A DNA stretch of 64,000 bases, taken from assembly GCF_033343995.1 (NCBI RefSeq), contig NZ_CP137573.1, positions 7,535,001-7,599,000 of the forward strand. Direction: 5' to 3'. Both the position numbers and the translations under genes were made by a program. This DNA is from Streptomyces sp. HUAS YS2 (GTDB taxonomy: Bacteria; Actinomycetota; Actinomycetes; Streptomycetales; Streptomycetaceae). Numbering within the stretch: the first letter of the stretch is position 1; each line of letters begins with the position of its first letter. Positions 15,092-23,308 of the stretch are shown piece after piece. The notes under the pieces are model-generated. The model was given only the letters and a program-made list of their open reading frames with translations, did not search any database and was not told where the DNA came from.

Positions 15092-16606
15092 ATGCCGCAG
15101 TTCACCTCGTACGACGGAACCCGACTCGCCTACCGGACGCAGGGGGAGGGAGATCCCCTCGTCTGCCTCCCCGGTGGCCCTATGCGCCACGCCGACTACC
15201 TCGGCGACCTCGGCGGCCTGGCCGCCCACCGCACGCTGATCGTGCTCGACCTGCGCGGGACCGGCGACAGCGCCGAGCCCGCCGACCCCGCCACGTACCG
15301 CTGCGACCGGCAGGTCGCCGACGTCGAGGCGCTCCGCGTCCATCTCGGCCTCGACCGCATGGACCTGCTCGGTCACTCCGCCGGCGGGAACCTGGCCACC
15401 CTCTACGCCGCCGCCCACCCCGGGCGGGTGTCCTCCCTGGTCCTGGTCACGCCGGGGACGCGGGCCGTCGGGATCACCGTCACCGACGAGGAGTGGGACG
15501 AGGCCACCACGGTCTTCGCCGGCGAGCCCTGGTACGCCGAGACCCGGGCCGCCATCGACGCGCTCACCCCCGAGACCCCGCTGCGGGACGTCTACGCGAC
15601 CGTCGCCCCGCTGGCGTACGGGCGGTGGAACGACACGGCCCGGGCGCACGACGCCGCGGCGCGCTTCAACTGGGAGGCCGCGGGGGCCTACTACGCCGAC
15701 GGCGCGTTCGAACCGGCGGCCACGCGGGCCGCGCTCGCCGCCGTCACCGCGCCCGTCCTCGTTCTCGCGGGCGAGCACGACGGCGGTCCGACCCCGGCCC
15801 GCGCCGCCCAGCTGGCGGCGCTCTTCCCGCGCGGCGAACTCGTCGTGCAGGAGGCCGCCGGGCACTTCCCGTGGGTCGACGACGCCGGGGCCTTCCGCCG
15901 CCCGATCGCCGCGTTCCTCGACCCGGAGGTGCGCACGGTCGTCGTCGACGGCGTCCGGCTCGCGTACCGCACCTGGGGCGACGAGGCCGCCCGTCCGATC
16001 GTCCTCGTGCACGGCCGGGGCGGCAGCGCCGCCGGGTGGGAGCCGATCGCCCGGGAACTGGCCGGCACCCGCCGGGTCTACGCGCTCGACCTCGGCGGGC
16101 ACGGACTGAGCGACCGGACCGGCCGCTACGGCTTCGACGTCTTCCGCGACCAACTGCGCGGCTTCCTCACCGAACTGGGCCTGGCCGGCGCCGACGTCGT
16201 CGCGCACTCCATGGGCGGCGTCGCCGCGTACCTGCTCGCCGCGGACGCGCCGGAGCTGATCGGCAGGCTGGTGATCGAGGACGCCCCCGTCATGTTCCCG
16301 GCCGACCCGCCGCGCGGCCACGTCCCGCCGCCCGAGGGCGAGCCGCCCTGCGACTGGGCCGTCGTCACGGCCACGAACGCGCAGATCGACGAGCCCGACC
16401 CGGCGTGGCGGCACTGCCTCGGCTCGATCAAGGCCCCAACGCTCGTCCTCGCCGGCGGCGAGGACAGCCACATCCCGCAGGACCAGCTCGCCTGGCTGTC
16501 CGGCCGCATCCCGGACTGCCGGCTCGTCACCATCGACACCGGCCACCTCATCCACCAGTCCCGCCCGGCCGAATTCCTGGCTGAGCTGAGGGAGTTCGGG
16601 ATCTAG
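15092..16606 (+). CDS. Tandem two-domain alpha/beta hydrolase
   Basis: This 504-residue protein holds two complete alpha/beta-hydrolase domains in one chain. Domain 1 (about 1-278) has nucleophile Ser in LLGHSAGGN (about residue 95), Asp in AGEHDGG and His in AAGHFPWVD. Domain 2 (about 283-504) has an oxyanion HGRGG, Ser in VAHSMGGVA, Asp in GGEDSHIP and His in DTGHLIHQ. Both triads look intact. Each half is close to a normal single-domain length, so this is a fusion or internal duplication of related but diverged units. It is monocistronic and apparently leaderless. Substrates are unknown; esters or lactones are likely. Confidence 0.9.
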   Translation: MPQFTSYDGTRLAYRTQGEGDPLVCLPGGPMRHADYLGDLGGLAAHRTLIVLDLRGTGDSAEPADPATYRCDRQVADVEALRVHLGLDRMDLLGHSAGGNLATLYAAAHPGRVSSLVLVTPGTRAVGITVTDEEWDEATTVFAGEPWYAETRAAIDALTPETPLRDVYATVAPLAYGRWNDTARAHDAAARFNWEAAGAYYADGAFEPAATRAALAAVTAPVLVLAGEHDGGPTPARAAQLAALFPRGELVVQEAAGHFPWVDDAGAFRRPIAAFLDPEVRTVVVDGVRLAYRTWGDEAARPIVLVHGRGGSAAGWEPIARELAGTRRVYALDLGGHGLSDRTGRYGFDVFRDQLRGFLTELGLAGADVVAHSMGGVAAYLLAADAPELIGRLVIEDAPVMFPADPPRGHVPPPEGEPPCDWAVVTATNAQIDEPDPAWRHCLGSIKAPTLVLAGGEDSHIPQDQLAWLSGRIPDCRLVTIDTGHLIHQSRPAEFLAELREFGI

Positions 16607-16622
16607 GACGGTCCGGAAGAGC

Positions 16623-16654
16623 CGTCCCGTCCGGTCTCGGGGCCGGACGGGACG
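16623..16654. terminator. Bidirectional terminator
   Basis: CGTCCCGTCCGG and CCGGACGGGACG are 12-nt perfect arms with an 8-nt loop between the convergent hydrolase and tautomerase genes. Confidence 0.75.
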
Positions 16655-16664
16655 CGCCGGGGCG

Positions 16665-16877
16665 TCACCCGCCCGGCCGCTGCCTCCTCCGGTACTCCGC
16701 GGTCGGCAGCCCGCCGACGCCCCAGGACTCGAGCGCGACCTCGTCGATGACCACGAACGTCGTGGCCGGATCCTTGTCGAGCACCTTCACCAGCAGATCG
16801 GTCACGCCCGCGATGATCTCGGCCTTCTGCTCGGCCGTGGCGCCCTCGCGCGTGATCTTCACGTTCACGTACGGCAT
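16665..16877 (-). CDS. 4-oxalocrotonate tautomerase-like small protein
   Basis: The 70-residue product starts MPYVNVKITREG. After Met removal it exposes the catalytic Pro-1 of the tautomerase superfamily, followed by EQKAEIIAGVTDLLV and the TTFVVIDEVALESWGVGG segment. These enzymes ketonise unsaturated hydroxy-acids or act on related dienols. Its ATG overlaps the stop codon of the upstream SDR gene (TGATG), so the two are translationally coupled and probably act in one pathway. Confidence 0.9.
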   Translation of the reverse strand: MPYVNVKITREGATAEQKAEIIAGVTDLLVKVLDKDPATTFVVIDEVALESWGVGGLPTAEYRRRQRPGG

Positions 16878-17617
16878 CAGGCACGTCCCGTCACGTGGCC
16901 GCCGTCCACGCGCAGGGCGTGGCCGGTGACGAACTCGGCGTCCGCGACGTAACGGACCGCCTCCGCGATCTCCGCGACCTCGCCGACCCGGTTCAGCAAC
17001 GCGAGGCCGCCGTACGCGTCCACGTCGGCGCCCGCGAGGAGCGGGGTCCGGATGATGCCCGGCGCGACCAGGTTGACGCGGATCCCGTCCGCCGCGAGTT
17101 CGGCGGCCAGGCTCGTCGTCAGCGTGTGCACGCCGCCCTTGCTGACGACCGGTGCCGAAGCCGGGAAGCCGGCGATCGCGTGGTCGACCAGCACCGTGCC
17201 GATGTTGACGATGCTTCCGCCGCGGCCCTGCTCCCGCATCCTGCGCACCACCGCCTGGGTGGTCAGAAACGTCCCCTTGAGGTTGCCGGTCAGGTACCCG
17301 TCCAGTTCCTCCTCCGTGACCTCGGTGAACGGCTTCGACGCGAAGGTGCCCGCGTTGTTCACGAGGACGTCCACGCCCCCGAACCGTTCCACGGCCGCCC
17401 GTACCAGCGCCTCGCCGGTCGCCGCGTCCCCGATGTCGCCCGCGACCTGCGCGACCCGCTCGGCCCGGCCGAGGTGGGCCGCGGCCTTCCGGAGCCGGTC
17501 CGCGTCCCGGCCGTTGATCACGACGTTGGCGCCCCGGGCCAGGAAGGCCTCGGCGATCCCCAGTCCGATCCCGCTCGATGCTCCCGTGACCACCGCGGTG
17601 ATGTTCGTCGTCGCCAC
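16877..17617 (-). CDS. SDR family oxidoreductase with atypical catalytic motif
   Basis: The 246-residue Rossmann enzyme has the NAD(P) motif TGASSGIGLGIAEAF, the NNAGTF strand and a C-terminal ALRVDGGHVTG, all classical SDR features. The catalytic Tyr-x-x-x-Lys motif is not visible: the Lys in PVVSKGG has Pro four residues before it, and the usual Ser region reads NIGTV. Either the enzyme uses other residues or it has lost redox activity. The GTG at 17617 is chosen for GGAG 7 nt upstream. It is coupled to the tautomerase and divergent from a LysR regulator 104 nt away. Confidence 0.88.
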   Translation of the reverse strand: MATTNITAVVTGASSGIGLGIAEAFLARGANVVINGRDADRLRKAAAHLGRAERVAQVAGDIGDAATGEALVRAAVERFGGVDVLVNNAGTFASKPFTEVTEEELDGYLTGNLKGTFLTTQAVVRRMREQGRGGSIVNIGTVLVDHAIAGFPASAPVVSKGGVHTLTTSLAAELAADGIRVNLVAPGIIRTPLLAGADVDAYGGLALLNRVGEVAEIAEAVRYVADAEFVTGHALRVDGGHVTGRA

Positions 17618-17707
17618 TGCTGCTCCTCGGTTCGTGGTCGTTCTTGCCGACACCGACGAACCTAGGAGCGCCCCAGCCATAACACCACGACGAACTTCGA
17701 AGCCTGC

Positions 17708-17724
17708 CATAATCCAGGGTTATG
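17708..17724. promoter_or_regulatory. LysR-type box spanning the LysR start codon
   Basis: CATAA-TCCAGGG-TTATG is a perfect dyad containing a T-N11-A motif, the classical LysR recognition pattern. Its right arm is the ATG of the LysR gene. A second CCATAA lies about 30 nt upstream toward the SDR gene. CATAAT could also act as a -10 element for a nearly leaderless transcript. Confidence 0.6.
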
Positions 17725-18621
17725 TCCGTGGACCTGCGCGATCTCGAACTCCTGGCCGCCACCGCCGAATCCGGCTCGCTCACCGCAGCGGCAGAAACCC
17801 TCTACGTCAGCCAGCCCGCGCTCAGCCAGCGCCTCACCCGTCTCGAAGACCGGCTCGGCATGCCGCTGTTCGACCGCACCGGGCGCGGACTCGTCCCGAA
17901 CGCCGCCGGTCGACGCCTGCTGGTGGCGGCCCGTCACGTGCTGAACGAGCTGCGCTCGGCGACCCTCGACCTCCAGGAGATGCGCGACGGCCGTGACCGC
18001 AGGGTGCGTTTCACCGCAGAGTGCAGCACCACCTTCCAGTGGCTGCCTCCGGTCATCCGCGCGTTCCGTGAGCGGCACCCGGAGGCGGAGGTCCGCATCG
18101 AGTCCGTCCCCGACGACGCGCCGGTGCCCGCCCTCCTCGCCGACCGCGTGGACGTCGCGCTGGTCACCAAGCCGGACCCCGAGATGGACCGGGTCGATCT
18201 GACCCGGCTGTTCGACGACGAGATGGTGGCCGTCGTGCCGGCGGACCACCCCTGGGCGGCTCTGCCGCACCTCACCGCGGCGGACTTCACCGACGCCCAC
18301 CTCATCCTCTATGACGGCTACGACCAGAGCCGGATCCCGTCGATCCCGCTCCCCGTGCCGCCGCAGGCGCGGCCGGCCCGGATCACCACCATGCCGGTGA
18401 TCACGGACCTGGTCGTGGAGATGGTCGCCGGGGGCCAGGGCGCGACGATCCTCCCCAACTGGGTCGCCGCGCCGTACACGGACTCCCACGGCCTCGCCCT
18501 GGTGCAGATCGGGACCGTGCCGATGGCCCGCACGTGGTACCTCGCCACGCGTCACGGCCCGCGCCCGCCCCACCTGCAGGCGTTCGTGGAGGAGTTGACC
18601 GGCCGGCTCGCCCGTCCCTAG
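17722..18621 (+). CDS. LysR family transcriptional regulator
   Basis: The 299-residue LTTR has an N-terminal HTH (LRDLELLAATAESGSLTAAA and SQPALSQRLTRLEDRLG) and a periplasmic-binding-like effector domain from about residue 90. It is divergent from the SDR-tautomerase pair, the usual target arrangement. An LTTR dyad overlaps its start codon, pointing to autorepression. No Shine-Dalgarno is present. Its stop overlaps the convergent acyl-CoA synthetase gene by 4 nt. Confidence 0.93.
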   Translation: MSVDLRDLELLAATAESGSLTAAAETLYVSQPALSQRLTRLEDRLGMPLFDRTGRGLVPNAAGRRLLVAARHVLNELRSATLDLQEMRDGRDRRVRFTAECSTTFQWLPPVIRAFRERHPEAEVRIESVPDDAPVPALLADRVDVALVTKPDPEMDRVDLTRLFDDEMVAVVPADHPWAALPHLTAADFTDAHLILYDGYDQSRIPSIPLPVPPQARPARITTMPVITDLVVEMVAGGQGATILPNWVAAPYTDSHGLALVQIGTVPMARTWYLATRHGPRPPHLQAFVEELTGRLARP

Positions 18622-20240
18622 GACTCGGCCGCCTCGGTGGCCACCGTCCGGGCCCAGCGGTAGTCCGCCTTGCCGCTGGGCGAGCGCTGGATCCGGTCGG
18701 TGAGCACCAGCTGGCGCGGGATCTTGTATCCGGCGAGCCGGGTCCGGCAGTGTTCCTGGACCGAGCCCAGGTCCAGGTCCGCCGCGCCCTCCCGCAGCTG
18801 CACCACGGCGGCCACGTGGTGGCCCCACTTCGGGTCCGGGACGCCGGCGACCAGCGCGTCGTACACGTCCGGGTGGGACTTGAGCGCCTGCTCGACCTCC
18901 TCCGGATAGACCTTCTCGCCCCCGGTGTTGATGCACTGCGAACCGCGGCCGAGCACGGTCACGATGCCGTCCTCGCCGACGGTGGCCATGTCGCCGAGCA
19001 GCACCCAGCGCTCCCCGTCCTTCTGGAAGAAGGTCTCGGCCGTCTTCGCCGGGTCGTTGTAGTAGCCCAGCGGCACGTGGCCGCGCTGCGCGAGCCGGCC
19101 CGGCTCGCCCACCGCCACCTGCTCGTACGTGACCGGGTCCACCACGCGCGTACGCTCGTTGACCTCCAGGCGGAAGCCGGTGGCCGGGCCCGAGTCGTCG
19201 GTGGCCTTGCCGTTGGAACCGGACTCCGACGAACCGAAGTTGTTCAGCAGCATCACGTTCGGGACCAGCGCCTGGAACTGCGCGCGCACGGTCTCCGACA
19301 TGATCGCCCCGGACGAGGAGACGCTGAACAGCGACGACAGGTCGGTGCCCGCGAGCGGTCCGTGCAGCGCGTCGATGAGCGGGCGCAGCATCGCGTCGCC
19401 GACCAGCGAGACGCTGGACACCTTCTCCTTCTCGATGGTGCGCAGCACCTCCTCGGGCACGTACTTGCGGTGGATCACCACCCGCTGCCCGTAGTTGAAG
19501 GCGATGAACGAGGTGAGAGTCGACGTGCCGTGCATCAGCGGGGGAGCAGGGAAGAAGGTGAGCCCGGCTCCGCGCGCCGCGACCCGCTCGGCCAGCTCCT
19601 CGGGTCGCTTCACCGGCTCGCCGGTCGGCTCGCCGCCGAACAGCCCGGCGAAGAACAGGTCCTCCTGCCGCCACATCACGCCCTTGGGCATGCCCGTCGT
19701 GCCGCCGGTGTAGATGATGAACAGGTCGTCGGCGGAGCGGGCCGGGAAGCCGCGCTCCGGCGAGCCGGCCGCCTCGGCCTCCCTGTACGGCACGCACTCC
19801 AGGGCGGGTGCGCCGTCGTCCGGGGTCCCCACCCGGACGAGGTGCCGCAGCTTCTCCGTCTGCGGCAGCGCCGCCGCGACCCGCTCGGTGAACTCCGCGT
19901 CGAAGACGAGCGCGGCGAGATCGGCGTCCCGGTAGAGGTAGACCAGCTCCTCCTCCACGTACCGGTAGTTCACGTTGACCGGGACCAGCCGCGCCTTGAG
20001 GCAGGCCAGCACCGTCTGCAGGTACTCGACGCCGTTGTACAGGTGCAGGCCGAGGTGCTCGCCGGGCCGCAGGCCCGCATCGATCAGGTGGTGCGCGAGG
20101 CGGTTGGCGGCCGCGTCGAGCTGCGCGTACGTCAGCCGCTGCTCGGCCCCGGTGCCGGGATGGTCGACGTACACGAGTGCCTCGCGGTCCGGCACCACGT
20201 CGACGACCGACTCGAACAGGTCGGCAAGGTTGTACTCCAC
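18618..20240 (-). CDS. FadD19-like acyl-CoA synthetase
   Basis: The 540-residue ATP-dependent CoA ligase has the P-loop IIYTGGTTGMPKGVMW, the hinge GRGSQCINTGGEKVYPEEV and the C-terminal Lys region RSPSGKADYRWA. The N-terminus (NLADLFESVVDVVPDRE, VNVNYRYVEEELVYLYRDAD) and the pattern AGSPERGFPARSADD are those of the mycobacterial FadD19/FadD17 subgroup. FadD19 activates sterol C5 side chains, including C24-branched ones. The GTG at 20240 has AGGAGG 7 nt upstream. It is divergent from a crotonase-DUF35-thiolase operon, the same gene set that surrounds fadD19 in mycobacteria. Sterol use is inferred; another branched acid is possible. Confidence 0.88.
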   Translation of the reverse strand: MEYNLADLFESVVDVVPDREALVYVDHPGTGAEQRLTYAQLDAAANRLAHHLIDAGLRPGEHLGLHLYNGVEYLQTVLACLKARLVPVNVNYRYVEEELVYLYRDADLAALVFDAEFTERVAAALPQTEKLRHLVRVGTPDDGAPALECVPYREAEAAGSPERGFPARSADDLFIIYTGGTTGMPKGVMWRQEDLFFAGLFGGEPTGEPVKRPEELAERVAARGAGLTFFPAPPLMHGTSTLTSFIAFNYGQRVVIHRKYVPEEVLRTIEKEKVSSVSLVGDAMLRPLIDALHGPLAGTDLSSLFSVSSSGAIMSETVRAQFQALVPNVMLLNNFGSSESGSNGKATDDSGPATGFRLEVNERTRVVDPVTYEQVAVGEPGRLAQRGHVPLGYYNDPAKTAETFFQKDGERWVLLGDMATVGEDGIVTVLGRGSQCINTGGEKVYPEEVEQALKSHPDVYDALVAGVPDPKWGHHVAAVVQLREGAADLDLGSVQEHCRTRLAGYKIPRQLVLTDRIQRSPSGKADYRWARTVATEAAES

Positions 20241-20334
20241 CGTTCGTCCTCCTGACGCGCCGCTGGTCCCGTACGGACGTGGCGGTCATTAGAGCGCCGA
20301 TGGGTGGAGGTGGGAAGGGGGTGCGCAGAAGAAT

Positions 20335-20349
20335 CTGACTGAGTGTCAG
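20335..20349. promoter_or_regulatory. Short dyad in the fadD19-like/crotonase divergent promoter
   Basis: CTGAC-TGAGT-GTCAG, 5-nt arms, lies between the divergent genes next to the KstR-like motif. It may be a TetR-type site for acyl-CoA-responsive control. Confidence 0.35.
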
Positions 20350-20377
20350 GAAACTATTGAACTGGGCCCCGCGCTCC

Positions 20378-20391
20378 TGCAACCTGTTCCA
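20378..20391. promoter_or_regulatory. KstR-type operator motif
   Basis: TGCAACCTGTTCCA fits the TNNAACNNGTTNNA core described for the mycobacterial cholesterol regulator KstR at every fixed position. It lies 22 nt upstream of the crotonase ATG. A single match to a motif with eight fixed bases can occur by chance, but its location before an EchA19/Ltp3/Ltp4-like operon makes it credible. Confidence 0.5.
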
Positions 20392-20413
20392 GAACTGGAG
20401 ACGGGAGACGCCC

Positions 20414-21214
20414 ATGACCGGGACCGAGCACCTATCCGTACGGCGCGAAGGTGCCACGCTGATCCTCACGCTCAACAGGCCCGAGGCGAAGAACGCGCTC
20501 TCGCTGCCGCTGCTCGTCGGCCTCTACGACGGCTGGCTGGAGGCCGACGCCGACGACACCGTCCGCTCGGTCGTGCTCACGGGCGCCGGCGGCGACTTCT
20601 GCGCCGGCATGGACCTCAAGGCGCTGGCCGGGAAGGGCATGGCGGGGGACGAGTACCGTGCCCGCCTGAAGGACGACCCCGACCTGCACTGGAAGGCGAT
20701 GCTCCGGCATCACCGGCCGCGCAAGCCCGTCATCGCGGCGGTGGAGGGCTACTGCGTGGCGGGCGGCACCGAGATCCTGCAGGGCACGGACATCCGGGTC
20801 GCGGGGGAGTCCGCGACGTTCGGCCTCTTCGAGGTCCGGCGCGGGCTCTTTCCGATCGGCGGTTCGACGGTCCGGCTGCCGCGGCAGATCCCGCGCACCC
20901 ACGCCCTGGAGATGCTGCTCACCGGCCGCCCGTACACGGCGGAGGAGGCGGCCCGGATCGGCCTGATCGGTTCGGTCGTCCCGGACGGGACGGCCCTGGA
21001 GCGGGCGCTGGAGATCGCGGAGCGGATCAACGCGTGCGGGCCGCTGGCCGTGGAGGCGGTGAAGGCGTCCGTCTACGAGACGGCGGAGATGACGGAGACG
21101 GAGGGACTGGCGTCCGAACTCAAGCGCGGCTGGCCCATCTTCGACACCGCCGACGCGAAGGAAGGCGCCCGCGCCTTCGCGGAGAAGCGGGACCCGGTGT
21201 ACCGCCGGGAGTGA
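20414..21214 (+). CDS. Enoyl-CoA hydratase (crotonase family, EchA19-like)
   Basis: The 266-residue crotonase has oxyanion segments GAGGDFCAGMDLKAL (about residue 65) and VEGYCVAGGTEILQGTDIRV (about 115-135). Catalytic acid positions are in GESATFGLFEVRRGLFPIGG. It hydrates 2-enoyl-CoA thioesters in beta-oxidation. Length and neighbours match EchA19 (Rv3516), the enoyl-CoA hydratase next to fadD19 in M. tuberculosis. The ATG at 20414 has GGGAG 8 nt upstream; an in-frame ATG at 20357 gives an unconserved extension. It is first in a four-gene operon. Confidence 0.9.
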   Translation: MTGTEHLSVRREGATLILTLNRPEAKNALSLPLLVGLYDGWLEADADDTVRSVVLTGAGGDFCAGMDLKALAGKGMAGDEYRARLKDDPDLHWKAMLRHHRPRKPVIAAVEGYCVAGGTEILQGTDIRVAGESATFGLFEVRRGLFPIGGSTVRLPRQIPRTHALEMLLTGRPYTAEEAARIGLIGSVVPDGTALERALEIAERINACGPLAVEAVKASVYETAEMTETEGLASELKRGWPIFDTADAKEGARAFAEKRDPVYRRE

Positions 21215-21284
21215 GTCCGAAAGGCCCGCCGCAGGCGCCCCCTGACCCCCGTCCCACCCGCACCCGCCCCCGCCAAGGAGCCCC

Positions 21285-22241
21285 ATGACCGCCACTCCCG
21301 CCACCCTCCGCGCACCCCTCGTCGTCGAGTTTCCGTTCACCCGTTCCCTCGGGCCCGTTCAGGCCGCCTTTCTCACCGGGCTGCGCGAGCGGACCGTGCT
21401 CGGGGTGCGGACCGAGGGCGGGCAGGTGCTCGTGCCGCCCGTCGAGTACGACCCCGAGACCGCCGCCGAACTCCGCGAACTCGTCGAGGTCGACGCCACC
21501 GGCACCGTCACCACCTGGGCCTGGAACCCGGACCCCCGGCCCGGCCAGCCCCTCGACACCCCGTTCGCCTGGGTGCTCGTACGACTCGACGGCGCCGACA
21601 CCGCCCTGCTGCACGCGCTCGACGCGCCCGGCCCCGAGCACGTCCGCACCGGCATGCGGGTGCGCGTCCGCTGGGCCGCCGAACGCACCGGCGCCATCAC
21701 CGACATCGCCTGCTTCGAGCCGTACGACAGCGAGCGGGACGCCGCCCCCGCCCGCCCCCACGACGGGCTGTTCGACGAGCCCGTCACCGGCATCGTCGCC
21801 GCCGCCCGCCTCGACTACACGTACAGCCCCGGCCGCGCGCAGACCGACTACCTGCACGCCCTCGCCGAGCACAAGACCGTCGGCGAACGCTGCCCCTCCT
21901 GCTCCAAGGTCTACGTGCCGCCCCGCGGCGCCTGCCCCACCTGCGGCGTCGCCACCACCGAGCCGGTCGAGGTCGGCCCCCGCGGCACCGTCACCACCTT
22001 CTGCATCGTCAACATCAAGGCGAAGAACCTCGACATCGAAGTCCCTTACGTCTACGCCCACATCGCCCTCGACGGCGCGGGCCTCGCCCTGCACGGCCGG
22101 ATCGGCGGCATCCCGTACGACCAGGTCCGGATGGGGCTGCGGGTCGAGCCCGTGTGGAGCGAGGACGGCCGCTACCCCGACCACTACCGGCCCACCGGCG
22201 AACCGGACGCCGACTACGACACGTACAAGGAGCTGCTGTGA
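21285..22241 (+). CDS. Double OB-fold DUF35 / zinc-ribbon protein (Rv3521-like)
   Basis: The 318-residue protein contains two OB-fold (DUF35-type) units. The second is preceded by a zinc ribbon, CPSCSKVYVPPRGACPTCG (about residues 204-222). DUF35 proteins form complexes with thiolase-fold partners and are often needed for the partner's activity. It lies between a crotonase and two thiolase-like genes; its stop overlaps the next GTG (GTGA). Size and order match M. tuberculosis Rv3521, next to ltp4 and ltp3. AAGGAG precedes the ATG. Confidence 0.88.
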   Translation: MTATPATLRAPLVVEFPFTRSLGPVQAAFLTGLRERTVLGVRTEGGQVLVPPVEYDPETAAELRELVEVDATGTVTTWAWNPDPRPGQPLDTPFAWVLVRLDGADTALLHALDAPGPEHVRTGMRVRVRWAAERTGAITDIACFEPYDSERDAAPARPHDGLFDEPVTGIVAAARLDYTYSPGRAQTDYLHALAEHKTVGERCPSCSKVYVPPRGACPTCGVATTEPVEVGPRGTVTTFCIVNIKAKNLDIEVPYVYAHIALDGAGLALHGRIGGIPYDQVRMGLRVEPVWSEDGRYPDHYRPTGEPDADYDTYKELL

Positions 22242-23308
22242 GCCGAGACCCGAGCCGGGACGTCGCGATCGTCGCCTTCGCGCAGAGCGACTCCCTGCGC
22301 CGCACCGACGACCTCTCCGAGGTCGAGATGCTGATGCCCGTCCTGCACGACGTGCTGCGGCAGACGGGTCTGAAGACCTCCGACATCGGCTTCACCTGCT
22401 CGGGCTCCTCCGACTACCTCGCCGGACGCGCCTTCTCCTTCACGATGGCCCTCGACGGCGTCGGCGCCTGGCCGCCGATCTCCGAGTCCCACGTGGAGAT
22501 GGACGGCGCCTGGGCGCTCTACGAGGCCTGGGTGAAGATCCTCACCGGCGAGACGGACACCGCGCTCGTGTACTCCTACGGCAAGTCCTCGCCCGGCTCG
22601 GTGCGCGACGTCCTCACCCGCCAGCTCGACCCGTACTACCTCGCCCCGCTCTGGCCCGACTCCGTCGCCCTCGCAGCGCTCCAGGCCCAGGCACTGATCG
22701 ACGCCGGCGAGACCGACGAGCCCGCGCTCGCCGGCATCGCCGCCCGCAGCCGGGACGCCGCCGTCGGCAACCCGCACGCCCAGCTGCGCGGAGCCCGCCC
22801 GCAGGGCGACCACGTCGTGGCACCGCTGCGGCAGGGCGACTGCCCGCCCATCGGCGACGGCGCCGCCGCGGTGATCCTCGCGGCCGGCGACCGGGCCCGC
22901 GAGCTGTGCGAGCGCCCCGCCTGGATCCGCGGCATGGACCACCGGATCGAGGCCCACTCCCTCGGCGTGCGCGACCTCACCGACTCGCCCTCCACCCGCC
23001 TCGCCGCCCGGCGCGCCGGAGCCTTCGACGGCGCTCCGTTCGACACCGCCGAGCTGCACGCCCCGTTCACGTCCCAGGAGGTCGTGCTGCGCAAGGCGTT
23101 GAAGCTCGACGAGACCGTCCGGGTCAACCCGTCCGGCGGCGCGCTCGCCGCCAACCCCGTCATGGCCGCCGGCCTGATCCGGCTCGGCGAGGCCGCCGCC
23201 GGAATCCACCGCGGGGAGTCCGACCGGGCCCTCGCCCACGCCACCTCCGGCCCCTGCCTGCAGCAGAACCTGGTGGCCGTCCTGGAAGGAGAGCCGCATG
23301 TCCGGTAA
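22238..23308 (+). CDS. Thiolase-fold lipid-transfer protein (Ltp4-like)
   Basis: The 356-residue thiolase-like protein has DVAIVAFAQSDSLRRTDD at the N-terminus, GDGAAAVILAAGDRA in the middle and RVNPSGGALAANPVMAAGLIR near the C-terminus. The position that holds the nucleophilic Cys in thiolases reads ISESHVEMDGAWALYEAW, with no Cys, so classical Claisen cleavage is unlikely. Related Ltp proteins act as retro-aldolases in sterol side-chain breakdown together with DUF35 partners. It starts with GTGA overlapping the DUF35 stop and overlaps the next gene by 11 nt, so expression is tightly coupled. Confidence 0.86.
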   Translation: MSRDPSRDVAIVAFAQSDSLRRTDDLSEVEMLMPVLHDVLRQTGLKTSDIGFTCSGSSDYLAGRAFSFTMALDGVGAWPPISESHVEMDGAWALYEAWVKILTGETDTALVYSYGKSSPGSVRDVLTRQLDPYYLAPLWPDSVALAALQAQALIDAGETDEPALAGIAARSRDAAVGNPHAQLRGARPQGDHVVAPLRQGDCPPIGDGAAAVILAAGDRARELCERPAWIRGMDHRIEAHSLGVRDLTDSPSTRLAARRAGAFDGAPFDTAELHAPFTSQEVVLRKALKLDETVRVNPSGGALAANPVMAAGLIRLGEAAAGIHRGESDRALAHATSGPCLQQNLVAVLEGEPHVR

